Positions 53,046 to 62,270 of a DNA stretch of 64,000 nucleotides are shown piece after piece. The position numbers and the translations under genes were made by a program. The DNA is from Gillisia hiemivivida (lineage in GTDB: Bacteria; Bacteroidota; Bacteroidia; Flavobacteriales; Flavobacteriaceae). The notes beneath the pieces are model-generated. The model made no database searches, was not told where the DNA came from, and saw only the letters and a list, made by a program, of their open reading frames with translations. The DNA is taken from assembly GCF_007997295.1 (NCBI RefSeq), contig NZ_VORY01000012.1, forward strand, positions 31,741 through 95,740, read 5' to 3'. Position 1 is the first letter of the stretch, and each line of letters starts with the position of its first letter.

Positions 53046-55886
53046 TTATTCCATTTCTTCCGGCATCAGTATACCTAAAAGATACTTCTCATTTAAAAAA
53101 GTATTGGCAACATCCTTTACTTCTTTAGCCGTGAGTGCAGCAACTTTTTCTTCAAATCGCAACAGTTCATTTATGTTTTTTTCTTCCCTATCTGCAGCAG
53201 AAAGTTGGTTTAACCAGAAACGGTTTTGCTTAATGCTTTCTTTTCTGTTCAATAAAAGGGATTCTTTTATTTTAGCCATATCCTTTTCTGAAGGACCTTC
53301 CTTTTTAATTTTTTCGACTTCAGCTAAAGCGGCTGCAGTCAATTTATCTACATTTTCAGGTCCACAAGGGAAAGAAATGCTGAAGTTGTAAGATCCATAA
53401 GGAATTTTAGACATATTTCCCCTGGCTCCAACACCATATACTCCACCTTCTTCTTCACGAAGTTTTTCTACTAGTTTTATGGTTAGAACCTCTCCCAATG
53501 CTCCAAGGGCAAAATCTTCTTCTTGGTTATAATCTGTTTCCCCATTCCACAAAATAGTAACCTGACTTTTAGGGTCGGTACCTTTATTTATTACCTTTTT
53601 GCGATATTCATTAACTTCTCTAAATGCCGATACCTTATATTCTTCCTTTTTACCACTGGATGGCAAACTGGCAAGGTATGTTGAGGCAAATTCTTTTAAT
53701 TTTGCTTCATCAATGTTACCCACAAAGTAGAAGGTGAAATCTCCGGCATTGGAAAAACGTTCCTTGTATTTCTCATAGGCAAGATCATAGTCTTGGCTGT
53801 CAAAAGCTTCAGGAGTTGGAAACCCTAAGTAACGGGGATTTCCTTCGTTTCTAAATTTTCCGAGCTCATTTTGAAAATAGAAATTAGGATTGGATAATAA
53901 GTTTCCAAGAAAATTTTTCTGCTTGGTCACAAATGAATTATAAGCTTCTTCATCTTTATTAAGATCTGTAAAATATAAATGTACCATCTGGAACAAAGTT
54001 TCCAAATCCTGAGGCGTCGAGGATCCATTAAAACCTTCAGAAATACTTCCGATATTTGGGCTAACAGAAACCAACTTCCCACTCATCATTTTACTCATAT
54101 CGTTTAGAGAGAGGTCTGCAATACCAGCTTCAGCTAAGCCGCTATTGGCAAATCCGGTATTAAGATAATCTTCATCTGAGTACAACGAGGTTCCACCAGG
54201 GCTATATGCAGAAAATAAAATTTCATCGTTTTTGAAATCAGTATTTTTATACACTACGGTCGCGCCATTGCTAAGAAGCAGCTTCTTGAATCCAACTTTA
54301 TCATTGCTTTCAACTTTTGTAATTGTTCCAGCCTTAGGAGCATTGGTAATTAAGTTCTCGCGAATGTCTGTTTCCTGATAAGGTTCAATTTCAGAATTCT
54401 CAACATCTTTTAGCATGGCTAGAACTTCCTCCTCTTTTACCTGAGTAATATCTTCTTTTTCTGGTCCGGTAAGAATGATTACCCTGTTTTCCTCATGAAG
54501 AAAATCATTGATAAGTTTATTTACCTCTTCCAGCTTTATTCCAGGTAGGTTAGCGCTGGCAAATTGAGAAATCCATTCAATTCCAGGAATTGGAGAATTG
54601 GACAAGTAATGACTCACATAGGAGCCAACTATCCTACCACTTTCCTGCTTGTCGCGGTCTTTGAATTGACGGTCCAACTGGGCAAGATACTCTTTTTTAG
54701 CCCTTTCCAGTTCACCCGAATTAAAGCCATAACGTTTTACACGTTCGTTTTCTTCAAGTAAAGCGCGAAGAGATTTCAACTGCTCGCCGGCTCCGCTCAT
54801 TGCAAATGACTGGTATGCATTCTTGGACCTTGCATAGGTTCCCCCATAGCTTGAAAATCCATAGGTAAACGGTGGATTTGCACTATTTCGAAGTTCGTCC
54901 AAACGGTTATTTATCATGGTAGAGAAAAGATTTTTAACTAACTGATCTCTGTAATCATTGGTTGTAACTATATCTTCAGCATTTTCAAGGTCTTTGTAAT
55001 AAACCCGTACCTGGCTAAATGGAGCTTCCTTATCTGAAGCTATTGCAACAAAAGTTTCATCGTGATTTGGAAGATCGAACACTTTTCGTTCCCGAGCGTT
55101 CTCAACCGGTATAAGTTTTGAAAAATGATCTTTGATCTTTTGTTCCATCACTTCGGGATCCAGATCTCCTACTGCTACTACAGCCATTAAATCTGGCCTG
55201 TACCAATCTTTATAATAATTTCTTACCGTTTCATAATCGGCGTTTTCTATAACTTCTTGTTTTCCAATAGGAAGTCTTTCAGCATATTGAGACCCGTACA
55301 TAAGTTTAGGTAAATATTCTGTCATCATTCGCTTATCTGGTCCAAGTCCAAGTCGGTATTCTTCCATAACAACGCCTCGTTCCTCGTCGATATCCTTATC
55401 TGTCATTAACGCATTGTGCGCCCAGTCTTCAAGGATCTGGAAGCCTTTTTCCAAGGTTTCTGGATTATCACTTGGAATTGGCAGAATATAAACGGTTTCA
55501 TCAAAACCTGTGTACGCATTAAGATCGGCACCAAATTTCACCCCAATACTTTGTAGGTAGTCTACAAGTTCATTTTTCTCAAAGTTTTTAGTTCCGTTAA
55601 AGTTCATATGCTCCACAAAGTGAGCAAGTCCTTGCTGATCTTCATTTTCAAGGATAGACCCCGCATTAATGGCAAGGCGTAATTCCACCTTGTCCTCGGG
55701 TTTACCGTTGTTCCGGATGTAGTAGGTGAGACCATTTTCCAGCTTGCCTATTTTTACATTAGGATCTGTAGGAATGTTTTCCGAGGGAAGTTTTTTTACT
55801 TCATTTTTACTGTCGACCTGTGCTATGCTATTTCCGGCGGAAATGAACAAAAGGGCAGCGATAGAATTCATCACAATTTTTTTCAT
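53046..55886 (-). CDS. Exported M16-family zinc peptidase (insulinase/pitrilysin type)
   Basis: 946 residues: signal peptide (IAALLFISAGNSIA), then two M16 modules. The first has the inverted zinc motif HFVEH (89-93) with ALMTDKDIDEERGVVMEEYR supplying the distal Glu about 75 residues on. The second (about 540-930) keeps the fold but not HxxEH, so it is the usual non-catalytic half, closing a chamber around peptides. It probably degrades peptides in the periplasm or on the cell surface. Single gene, ended by a strong terminator. Confidence 0.95.
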   Translation of the reverse strand: MKKIVMNSIAALLFISAGNSIAQVDSKNEVKKLPSENIPTDPNVKIGKLENGLTYYIRNNGKPEDKVELRLAINAGSILENEDQQGLAHFVEHMNFNGTKNFEKNELVDYLQSIGVKFGADLNAYTGFDETVYILPIPSDNPETLEKGFQILEDWAHNALMTDKDIDEERGVVMEEYRLGLGPDKRMMTEYLPKLMYGSQYAERLPIGKQEVIENADYETVRNYYKDWYRPDLMAVVAVGDLDPEVMEQKIKDHFSKLIPVENARERKVFDLPNHDETFVAIASDKEAPFSQVRVYYKDLENAEDIVTTNDYRDQLVKNLFSTMINNRLDELRNSANPPFTYGFSSYGGTYARSKNAYQSFAMSGAGEQLKSLRALLEENERVKRYGFNSGELERAKKEYLAQLDRQFKDRDKQESGRIVGSYVSHYLSNSPIPGIEWISQFASANLPGIKLEEVNKLINDFLHEENRVIILTGPEKEDITQVKEEEVLAMLKDVENSEIEPYQETDIRENLITNAPKAGTITKVESNDKVGFKKLLLSNGATVVYKNTDFKNDEILFSAYSPGGTSLYSDEDYLNTGFANSGLAEAGIADLSLNDMSKMMSGKLVSVSPNIGSISEGFNGSSTPQDLETLFQMVHLYFTDLNKDEEAYNSFVTKQKNFLGNLLSNPNFYFQNELGKFRNEGNPRYLGFPTPEAFDSQDYDLAYEKYKERFSNAGDFTFYFVGNIDEAKLKEFASTYLASLPSSGKKEEYKVSAFREVNEYRKKVINKGTDPKSQVTILWNGETDYNQEEDFALGALGEVLTIKLVEKLREEEGGVYGVGARGNMSKIPYGSYNFSISFPCGPENVDKLTAAALAEVEKIKKEGPSEKDMAKIKESLLLNRKESIKQNRFWLNQLSAADREEKNINELLRFEEKVAALTAKEVKDVANTFLNEKYLLGILMPEEME

Positions 55887-56055
55887 ACTCGTTTTACTTG
55901 TTTTTTTTATAAAATTAAATTAACCAGTAGGGCAGCTAAGAAAAATAATAAGAGGAAGTTACGTTTTTTTTTATTTCTCGAATATTAAATATAAATACTT
56001 GTTTATAAGTTGATTACCTGTATGTTTTAATTGTTTAACATGAAATCTTTCCACT

Positions 56056-56089
56056 AAAAAAGCAGTTTCAGATAATTCCGAAACTGCTT
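56056..56089 (-). terminator. Terminator after the SDR gene
   Basis: Hairpin with arms AAGCAGTTTC and GAAACTGCTT; on the minus strand it is followed by TTTTTT and lies 35 bases beyond the SDR stop. No gene is seen in the rest of 55887-56123. Confidence 0.85.
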
Positions 56090-56123
56090 AGTCTATTTTA
56101 ATGGTAAAAATCCTTATTTGTTT

Positions 56124-56999
56124 TTACTTCTTAGCCTTAATCATAGCTTCAAGTTGATCCCACATTTCCTCCGGAATTGCTTCTAATAAGTTGAATTGTC
56201 CAGCTCCTTTTAGCCATTCCCCACCATCTATAGTGATAACTTCACCGTTGACATAAGCAGAAAAATCGGACACTAGATAGGCCGCTAAATTTGCCAGTTC
56301 CTGGTGTTCTCCAACTCTTTTTAAGGGAACTTTTTTAGCAAGATCGAACTTCTCTTTCAAATCCCCTGGTAATAACCTGTCCCAAGCTCCTTTTGTTGGA
56401 AATGGTCCCGGCGCAATAGCATTAGAACGAATTCCATATTTTGCCCATTCTACAGCTAATGATCGCGTCATAGCTAAAACTCCAGCTTTCGCGGTTGCAC
56501 TTGGTACCACATAAGCAGAACCTGTCCAGGCATAGGTAGTTACGATGTTTAAAATAGTTTTATCTACTTCTTTTTTGTCTATCCAATGTTTTCCAAAAGC
56601 CAAAGTACAGTTCTTACTTCCTTTTAAAACAATATCTATAATAGTATCGAAGGCGTTTGCGCTTAATCGCTCGGTTGGAGAGATGAAGTTTCCGGCTGCA
56701 TTATTCAACAAAGAATCTACTTTTCCAAATTTAGCCACCGATGCTTCTAGCATAGCTTCTACTTGGTCATAATGACGAACATCACACTGTAAGGGTAAAC
56801 AAGTACCTCCAGTTGCAGCTTCTAATTCTTTTGCAGTATTTTCTAATTTTTCCAGATTTCTGGAAGTGATTACAACATTTGCACCCAATTCTAAGAAATA
56901 TGTGCTCATTGATTTTCCAAGTCCGCTACCACCACCGGTAACAACGATCGTTTTCCCTTTCAAGGCATCGTCACGAAGCATTTTTTTAGTATAATCCAT
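56124..56999 (-). CDS. SDR oxidoreductase, 2,4-dienoyl-CoA reductase-like
   Basis: 291 residues. NADP-binding TGGGSGLG (21-28) and NNAAG (99-103). The usual YxxxK is SxxxK here (Ser167, Lys171), with a Tyr at 156, exactly 15 residues before the Lys. In mitochondrial 2,4-dienoyl-CoA reductase the active residues are Tyr199, Ser210 and Lys214, the same spacing. This points to a fatty-acid beta-oxidation auxiliary role for unsaturated acyl-CoA. The gene ends in IPEEMWDQLEAMIKAKK. It lies downstream of mutB with a 61-base gap, in the same direction. Confidence 0.88.
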   Translation of the reverse strand: MDYTKKMLRDDALKGKTIVVTGGGSGLGKSMSTYFLELGANVVITSRNLEKLENTAKELEAATGGTCLPLQCDVRHYDQVEAMLEASVAKFGKVDSLLNNAAGNFISPTERLSANAFDTIIDIVLKGSKNCTLAFGKHWIDKKEVDKTILNIVTTYAWTGSAYVVPSATAKAGVLAMTRSLAVEWAKYGIRSNAIAPGPFPTKGAWDRLLPGDLKEKFDLAKKVPLKRVGEHQELANLAAYLVSDFSAYVNGEVITIDGGEWLKGAGQFNLLEAIPEEMWDQLEAMIKAKK

Positions 57000-57060
57000 G
57001 TTTTTCAGTTTTTAGTATTCAGTTGGCAGTGCTAACTGTGACTGCATACTTTTTGGTTAT

Positions 57061-59190
57061 TTAATCTAATAATATTTCTAAAAGCTGAATGGCAGCTTCA
57101 CTTATTTTAGTTCCCGGGCCAAAAACAGCGACAGCTCCGGCATCGAATAAGAATTGATAATCTTGAGATGGAATAACTCCACCAACGATCACCATAATAT
57201 CTTCTCTGCCATGCTTTTTTAATTCTTCAATTACTTGTGGTACTAATGTTTTATGCCCTGCAGCCAATGAAGATACTCCTAATATATGAACATCATTTTC
57301 CATAGCTTGTTTTGCAGCTTCTGCAGGAGTTTGGAATAAAGGCCCAATATCCACATCAAAACCAAGATCGGCATAACCTGTGGCAACCACTTTTGCTCCA
57401 CGATCATGGCCATCCTGACCCATTTTTGCAATCATGATACGAGGACGTCTTCCATCTTGTTCCGCAAATTTATCGGCTAGCTCCCTAGCTTTAATAAAGG
57501 ATACGTTGTCTTTCATTTGTTTTGAATAAACGCCACTAAAGGTTTGAATTTTCGCTTTATATCTTCCGTAAACGTCCTCTAAAGCATCGCTGATCTCCCC
57601 CAAGGTAGCTCTTTCTCTAGCAGCTGATACTGCTAATTCCAGCAAATTTCCATCCTTGTTTCTGGCAGCACTAGTTAAGGCCTTAAATGCGGAAGTCACT
57701 TTTTCTTGATCCCTGCTTTCTTTTATTTGCTTTAACCTTTCCAGCTGTTGTAAGCGGACCGTTTGATTATCTACTTCTAAAGTTACTAAAGGATCTTCTT
57801 TTTCTAATCTATATTTGTTGTTTCCAACAATGATATCGGTCTCGCTATCTATTCTCGCTTGTTTATTTGCTGCAGCTTCTTCAATGCGCAGCTTAGGAAT
57901 TCCAGCTTCAATTGCTTTGGTCATTCCACCTAATTCTTCTACTTCCTGAATAAGCTTCCAGGCCTTTTGGGAAATTTCATAAGTTAAGCTTTCTACGTAA
58001 AAACTCCCCGCCCAAGGATCCACAGTTTTGGTGATATTTGTTTCTTGTTGAAGATATAATTGAGTGTTTCTGGCAATCCTTGCTGAAAAATCTGTTGGTA
58101 ATGCAATTGCTTCATCAAGAGCGTTTGTGTGCAAAGATTGTGTCCCACCAAATGCTGCTGCTGCTGCTTCTATACAGGTTCTTGCAACATTGTTAAAGGG
58201 ATCTTGCTCGGTCAAACTCCAGCCACTTGTTTGGCAATGTGTTCTTAAAGCTAAAGATTTCTCGCTTTTAGGATTGAATTGTTTCACCAATTTAGCCCAA
58301 AGCATTCTAGCTGCCCGCATTTTGGCGATCTCCATAAAATGATTCATTCCTATTGCCCAGAAAAAAGAAAGTCTTGGTGCAAAACTGTCTATGTCCATTC
58401 CGGCTTCCAGTCCTTTTCTAATATATTCTAAACCATCGGCTAGGGTATATGCTAATTCAATGTCACAAGTTGCTCCCGCTTCTTGCATATGATATCCTGA
58501 AATGCTAATGCTATTGAATTTCGGCATCTTTGCAGAGGTGTATTCAAAGATGTCAGAAATTATTCTCATGGATGGAGTAGGAGGGTAGATGTACGTATTA
58601 CGCACCATAAATTCCTTTAAAATATCATTCTGAATTGTTCCAGATAATAAAGAAAGATCTACACCTTGTTCCTCTGCAGCCACAATATAAAATGCCATAA
58701 TTGGAAGCACTGCACCATTCATGGTCATTGAAACTGACATTTTATCTAGCGGGATCTGGTCAAAAAGGATCTTCATATCCTCCACCGAATCTATTGCAAC
58801 TCCAGCTTTTCCAACATCTCCAACCACACGTTCATGATCACTATCGTAACCTCTGTGTGTTGGTAGATCGAAAGCTACAGAAAGTCCTTTCTGGCCTCCT
58901 GCTAAATTTCTTCTGTAAAAAGCATTGCTTTCTTCAGCAGTAGAAAAACCTGCATACTGGCGAATGGTCCAAGGTCTCTTTACGTACATAGTGCTGTAAG
59001 GTCCGCGTAAATAAGGCGCTATTCCAGCTGCAAAATCTAAATGCTCTGCTTCTTCAATATCACTTTTTGAATACACTTTTTTAAGCGGAATATCTTCTGC
59101 CGTCATAAAAGTGCTATCCGAATTGTTATTCGAAGAACTTGGAGAAATCTCTTTCTTAAGTTTTATATGTTGAAGATTTTTTCTAGACAT
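57061..59190 (-). CDS. Methylmalonyl-CoA mutase large subunit
   Basis: 709 residues. The N-terminal TIM barrel ([20 protein letters not shown], then the [20 protein letters not shown] substrate region) precedes a C-terminal cobalamin-binding domain with [20 protein letters not shown]. His595 in DGHDRG is the lower ligand of B12. It interconverts (R)-methylmalonyl-CoA and succinyl-CoA, linking propionate and branched-chain breakdown with the citric acid cycle. Its small-subunit partner is directly upstream, separated by repeat copy C. Confidence 0.96.
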   Translation of the reverse strand: MSRKNLQHIKLKKEISPSSSNNNSDSTFMTAEDIPLKKVYSKSDIEEAEHLDFAAGIAPYLRGPYSTMYVKRPWTIRQYAGFSTAEESNAFYRRNLAGGQKGLSVAFDLPTHRGYDSDHERVVGDVGKAGVAIDSVEDMKILFDQIPLDKMSVSMTMNGAVLPIMAFYIVAAEEQGVDLSLLSGTIQNDILKEFMVRNTYIYPPTPSMRIISDIFEYTSAKMPKFNSISISGYHMQEAGATCDIELAYTLADGLEYIRKGLEAGMDIDSFAPRLSFFWAIGMNHFMEIAKMRAARMLWAKLVKQFNPKSEKSLALRTHCQTSGWSLTEQDPFNNVARTCIEAAAAAFGGTQSLHTNALDEAIALPTDFSARIARNTQLYLQQETNITKTVDPWAGSFYVESLTYEISQKAWKLIQEVEELGGMTKAIEAGIPKLRIEEAAANKQARIDSETDIIVGNNKYRLEKEDPLVTLEVDNQTVRLQQLERLKQIKESRDQEKVTSAFKALTSAARNKDGNLLELAVSAARERATLGEISDALEDVYGRYKAKIQTFSGVYSKQMKDNVSFIKARELADKFAEQDGRRPRIMIAKMGQDGHDRGAKVVATGYADLGFDVDIGPLFQTPAEAAKQAMENDVHILGVSSLAAGHKTLVPQVIEELKKHGREDIMVIVGGVIPSQDYQFLFDAGAVAVFGPGTKISEAAIQLLEILLD

Positions 59191-59200
59191 TTTAATATGC

Positions 59201-59322
59201 TTCCCTCATTGAGGGTTTAATTTTTGTCCCAATATTTATCGGGATACTTGAATTTTTAAAACTATTATCTTCCCGATCCTTATCGGGAATTAACTCGGAG
59301 GCTTGCCACTGAGTTTATATAA
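59201..59322 (+). repeat. Dispersed modular hairpin element, copy C
   Basis: Modules in order: TTCCCTCATTGAGGGTTTAA, imperfect hairpin GTCCC-ATA...TCGGGAT (59226-59245), TTTTTAAAACTATTATC, perfect hairpin CCCGAT-CCTT-ATCGGG (59272-59287), then CTCGGAGGCTTGCCACTGAG and TTTATATAA. Module order matches copies A and B. It lies in the 141-base gap between the two mutase subunit genes. Confidence 0.75.
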
Positions 59323-59331
59323 ACGCTGTTA

Positions 59332-60708
59332 TTATTCTGTTTTCAGTCTTTCCTGCTCCGATTTTTCTGCAATGCGTTTTTCTAAAATTGGCTGAAGCAA
59401 TGTTTTCCTTGGATTCATTTTTAGAAACGGATATAATTCTAAGTCATTTGCCATTCTATCATCCGGATTCTGGAATTTGTTGGTTCCAACAAGTGTGATT
59501 TTTCCAGAATCAAAAAGTTCCTGTTCTTTAACAGCACTTTCAGTAATCTTTCGTTGAATAATCCCTTCCTTAAGTTGCTTCAAAAATCCACCGCCATTTT
59601 CTATCTCTTTAAAGATCTCCAAGGCTTTTTCTGCGAATTGTTGTGTAAGGGTCTCTATATAATAAGCCCCATCTGAAGCATTGGAAACCTTATCGAAATA
59701 ACTTTCGTTTTTCAGCACTAATAGCTGATTGCGCGCAATCCTGTCTCCAAACTCATTATTCTTATGGTAAATTGCATCGTAAGGAGAATTATAAACTTCG
59801 TCTGCACCACCAAGAACGGCACTCATGTTTTGCGTGGTGGTTCTAAGCAAGTTTATATTATAATCGTACAAGGTTTTGTCCCTTTTTGAAGGCTGAGCTA
59901 AAATGCTGCATTTTTCGGAAATCTTATATTCTGAAGCTAGACTTGCATATAATAAGCGAAGTGCTTTCAATTTAGCGATCTCGAAAAAGTAATTAGACCC
60001 TGTAGCAGTTAAAAATTGAAGCTTAGTTTCAGCTTTAATATTCTCGTCATTATCAAAATGATTCAAATATTCATTTGCATGTGCCAGCATATAGGCCAAT
60101 TCTTGTGGGATGGTCGCTCCTGCATTTTGATATAAAGTACCATCTACGCTAATTGCCGATTTAAAATCTTCAGCTTTAACAACTATTTTGTTCAAGATCT
60201 CATGATCCTTTTTCAGGTCTTGATACCAGTTTCCGGAACGTGCTAAATTTCCGATAATATCTATTTGTAAACTTATCTGATGATCCTTTCCTGCTAAAAA
60301 TATAATTAAGGAATTAAGGAATTCTTCAGAAAGGAATTCAAATGAAATATAGATAGGAATAGCGTTTAGCTCTATATTTTTGAATAGGACTTTAAAGTCT
60401 GATTCTTTAGAAGAGATAACAAACCATAAACTCTCCGCTCCTTTTTTTAATACTCTTAAAGCTTTTTCATTGCTTTTAATATCTGAAGCAACATAAATCT
60501 TTTCACAGACATTCCATGAAATTGGATTTGCAACAGAGATAGGATCTTTTAGATCTTCAGCAGTATAAAAGGGTTTTACTGAAATCCCATCTTTACTATG
60601 GAAAATAAGGGTTTCATTATAATCTGCTCCTTTCAAATCGAATTGAATTTTCTGCTTCCATTCTTTGGCAGAAACTTCTTGGAATTCGTTGAATAAGGTG
60701 TGACTCAT
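59332..60708 (-). CDS. Methylmalonyl-CoA mutase small subunit
   Basis: 458 residues homologous to the mutase barrel (KIQFDLKGADYNETLIFHSK, LGGADEVYNSPYDAIYHKN, IARNQLLVLKNESYFDKV). It has no cobalamin domain and no DxHxxG motif, as expected for a non-catalytic partner of a heterodimeric mutase, here in its short form. It is 43 bases after the FtsB-like gene and precedes the large subunit across a repeat element. Confidence 0.92.
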   Translation of the reverse strand: MSHTLFNEFQEVSAKEWKQKIQFDLKGADYNETLIFHSKDGISVKPFYTAEDLKDPISVANPISWNVCEKIYVASDIKSNEKALRVLKKGAESLWFVISSKESDFKVLFKNIELNAIPIYISFEFLSEEFLNSLIIFLAGKDHQISLQIDIIGNLARSGNWYQDLKKDHEILNKIVVKAEDFKSAISVDGTLYQNAGATIPQELAYMLAHANEYLNHFDNDENIKAETKLQFLTATGSNYFFEIAKLKALRLLYASLASEYKISEKCSILAQPSKRDKTLYDYNINLLRTTTQNMSAVLGGADEVYNSPYDAIYHKNNEFGDRIARNQLLVLKNESYFDKVSNASDGAYYIETLTQQFAEKALEIFKEIENGGGFLKQLKEGIIQRKITESAVKEQELFDSGKITLVGTNKFQNPDDRMANDLELYPFLKMNPRKTLLQPILEKRIAEKSEQERLKTE

Positions 60709-60751
60709 AATTTATTTTTTAAAAATATAATATGTAAAACCAAGGGGTTGC

Positions 60752-61066
60752 TTAGTCTATAGTATCGTAATGGATGATATAAATATCTTCGTTGGCTCTT
60801 TTCATGTAATAGTGTTGCCTGGCGTAGCTTTCTAATTCAAAAGAATCGTTGAGATTTTCTATGATAGCTTTATCCTTAGAGATCTCCTTTTGGTAGTATT
60901 CTTTATTTACTTTTAGCTTATTTACTTCTTCATCCAGTTCTCTATGGATCATCCAAGAGTTACTATCTAAAAATAGCATCCAGCCCCCAAAAATAAGTAA
61001 GATCAGCACGTATTTATTGCTAATAAACTTGAACCATTTTTTACTGCGAAGCTCCTTTAGTTTCAT
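60752..61066 (-). CDS. Septum formation initiator (FtsB/DivIC-like) protein
   Basis: 104 residues: short cytoplasmic basic start (KLKELRSKKWFKFI), one transmembrane segment (YVLILLIFGGWMLFLD), then a coiled coil (REL...EVNKLKVNKEYYQKEIS), and ESYARQHYYMKRANEDIY, the typical FtsB/DivIC 'ARxxYxMKxxxE' motif. It belongs in the FtsQ-FtsL-FtsB complex of the divisome. It lies 19 bases after udk. Confidence 0.92.
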   Translation of the reverse strand: MKLKELRSKKWFKFISNKYVLILLIFGGWMLFLDSNSWMIHRELDEEVNKLKVNKEYYQKEISKDKAIIENLNDSFELESYARQHYYMKRANEDIYIIHYDTID

Positions 61067-61085
61067 AAGATTTAAAGATACAAAA

Positions 61086-61694
61086 TTACGCTAATCTGTC
61101 CTTGATGATTGTTTGAACAATATCTACCGCCACATTGTTATATCTATTGGTAGGAATAATGATATCTGCAAACTCTTTAGTAGGCTCAATAAACTGCTGG
61201 TGCATAGGTTTCAAGGTGGTTTGATATCTCCATAAAACTTCATCCAGATCCCTTCCGCGATCGTTGATATCGCGTTTCAATCTTCTAATTAAACGCTCAT
61301 CACTGTCAGCATGCACGTAGATCTTTATATCGAACATGTCACGAATATCTGCATGAGTAAGAATAAGAATACCCTCTACAATAATCACTTTTTTAGGCTG
61401 AATTGTTACAGTTTCCCCCGTTCTATTATGTTCTGTAAAGGAGTATACAGGTTCCTCTATAGAATTCCCGCTTTTTAATTCTTTAAGATGAGAAACGAGA
61501 AGATCAAAATCGATGGATTTAGGGTGATCAAAATTTATCTTCACACGATCTTCCAAAGATAAATGGCTGGTATCTTGATAATAAGAATCTTGAGAAATAA
61601 CAGCTACCTCTTCATTCTTTAATTCTTCAATGATCTGACTCACAACCGTGGTTTTTCCACTACCGGTACCACCGGCTATTCCAATAATAAGCAT
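61086..61694 (-). CDS. udk: Uridine kinase
   Basis: 202-residue P-loop kinase phosphorylating uridine and cytidine in pyrimidine salvage. Walker A is GGTGSGKTT (8-16); further motifs are SQDSYYQD, VKINFDHPKSIDFD, EPVYSFTEHNR and RRLKRDINDRGRDLDEVL. First gene of a unit udk-divIC-mutA-mutB, with a -7 box at 61712-61719. Confidence 0.97.
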   Translation of the reverse strand: MLIIGIAGGTGSGKTTVVSQIIEELKNEEVAVISQDSYYQDTSHLSLEDRVKINFDHPKSIDFDLLVSHLKELKSGNSIEEPVYSFTEHNRTGETVTIQPKKVIIVEGILILTHADIRDMFDIKIYVHADSDERLIRRLKRDINDRGRDLDEVLWRYQTTLKPMHQQFIEPTKEFADIIIPTNRYNNVAVDIVQTIIKDRLA

Positions 61695-61711
61695 CTATAA
61701 ATATTTTGACG

Positions 61712-61719
61712 CAAAGTTA
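61712..61719 (-). promoter_or_regulatory. Putative -7 promoter element for udk
   Basis: TAACTTTG on the minus strand matches TAnnTTTG, 17 bases upstream of the udk ATG. No clear -33 element is at the expected distance. Confidence 0.45.
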
Positions 61720-61811
61720 ATTATTAGTTTGAAATAGGGGAGCGGTCCATCATTTTTATTGAATTTAGATTTCCCCCGTTTATCTAGAATAGGTGAATAG
61801 ATTATAAAATT

Positions 61812-62267
61812 TTATTTAGAGAGCGCTTTCACATCTTCTACTGTCACTTCTTTTTTAGAGGTGTTCCCCCAAGAATTAGAGATATAATTCATGACATCTG
61901 CTACTTCCTGATCACTCAAGCCTTGAGCGGCCATAACATTGTTGTAATTTTCTCCATTCACTACGATAGGGCCAGATAAACCATATTTTATAGCTCTAAG
62001 ACTTTCTGTTCTTTTATCTGTTAACCAGTCTGATCCTGCTAATGGTGGGAAATTGCCAGGTATTCCTTTTCCACTTGGTAGATGGCAGGTTACGCAAAAA
62101 TTTGAGAAAACCTCTTCTCCTCTTTTAAAGCTTTCTGAAACTTTCTTTTGAACGGGAGAGTCAGAAATAGTAATTTTCTCTGAATTTACATTGGATTGAT
62201 CTTTCTTTTTTCCTGAATTACAAGACACAAATAGGCTTGCTGCAATTAGTATAGGCAGTAACTTCAT
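61812..62267 (-). CDS. c-type cytochrome lipoprotein
   Basis: 151 residues: lipobox IAASLFVSC (Cys16), Ser/Lys-rich linker, then a small cytochrome c domain with heme motif CVTCH at about 57-61, SGKGIPGNFPPLAGSDWL, and a likely axial Met in NNVMAAQGLSDQEVADVMNY. It would carry electrons in the periplasm. It starts three bases after the sugar dehydrogenase stop, so it is probably the electron acceptor of that enzyme. Confidence 0.92.
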   Translation of the reverse strand: MKLLPILIAASLFVSCNSGKKKDQSNVNSEKITISDSPVQKKVSESFKRGEEVFSNFCVTCHLPSGKGIPGNFPPLAGSDWLTDKRTESLRAIKYGLSGPIVVNGENYNNVMAAQGLSDQEVADVMNYISNSWGNTSKKEVTVEDVKALSK

Positions 62268-62270
62268 AAA

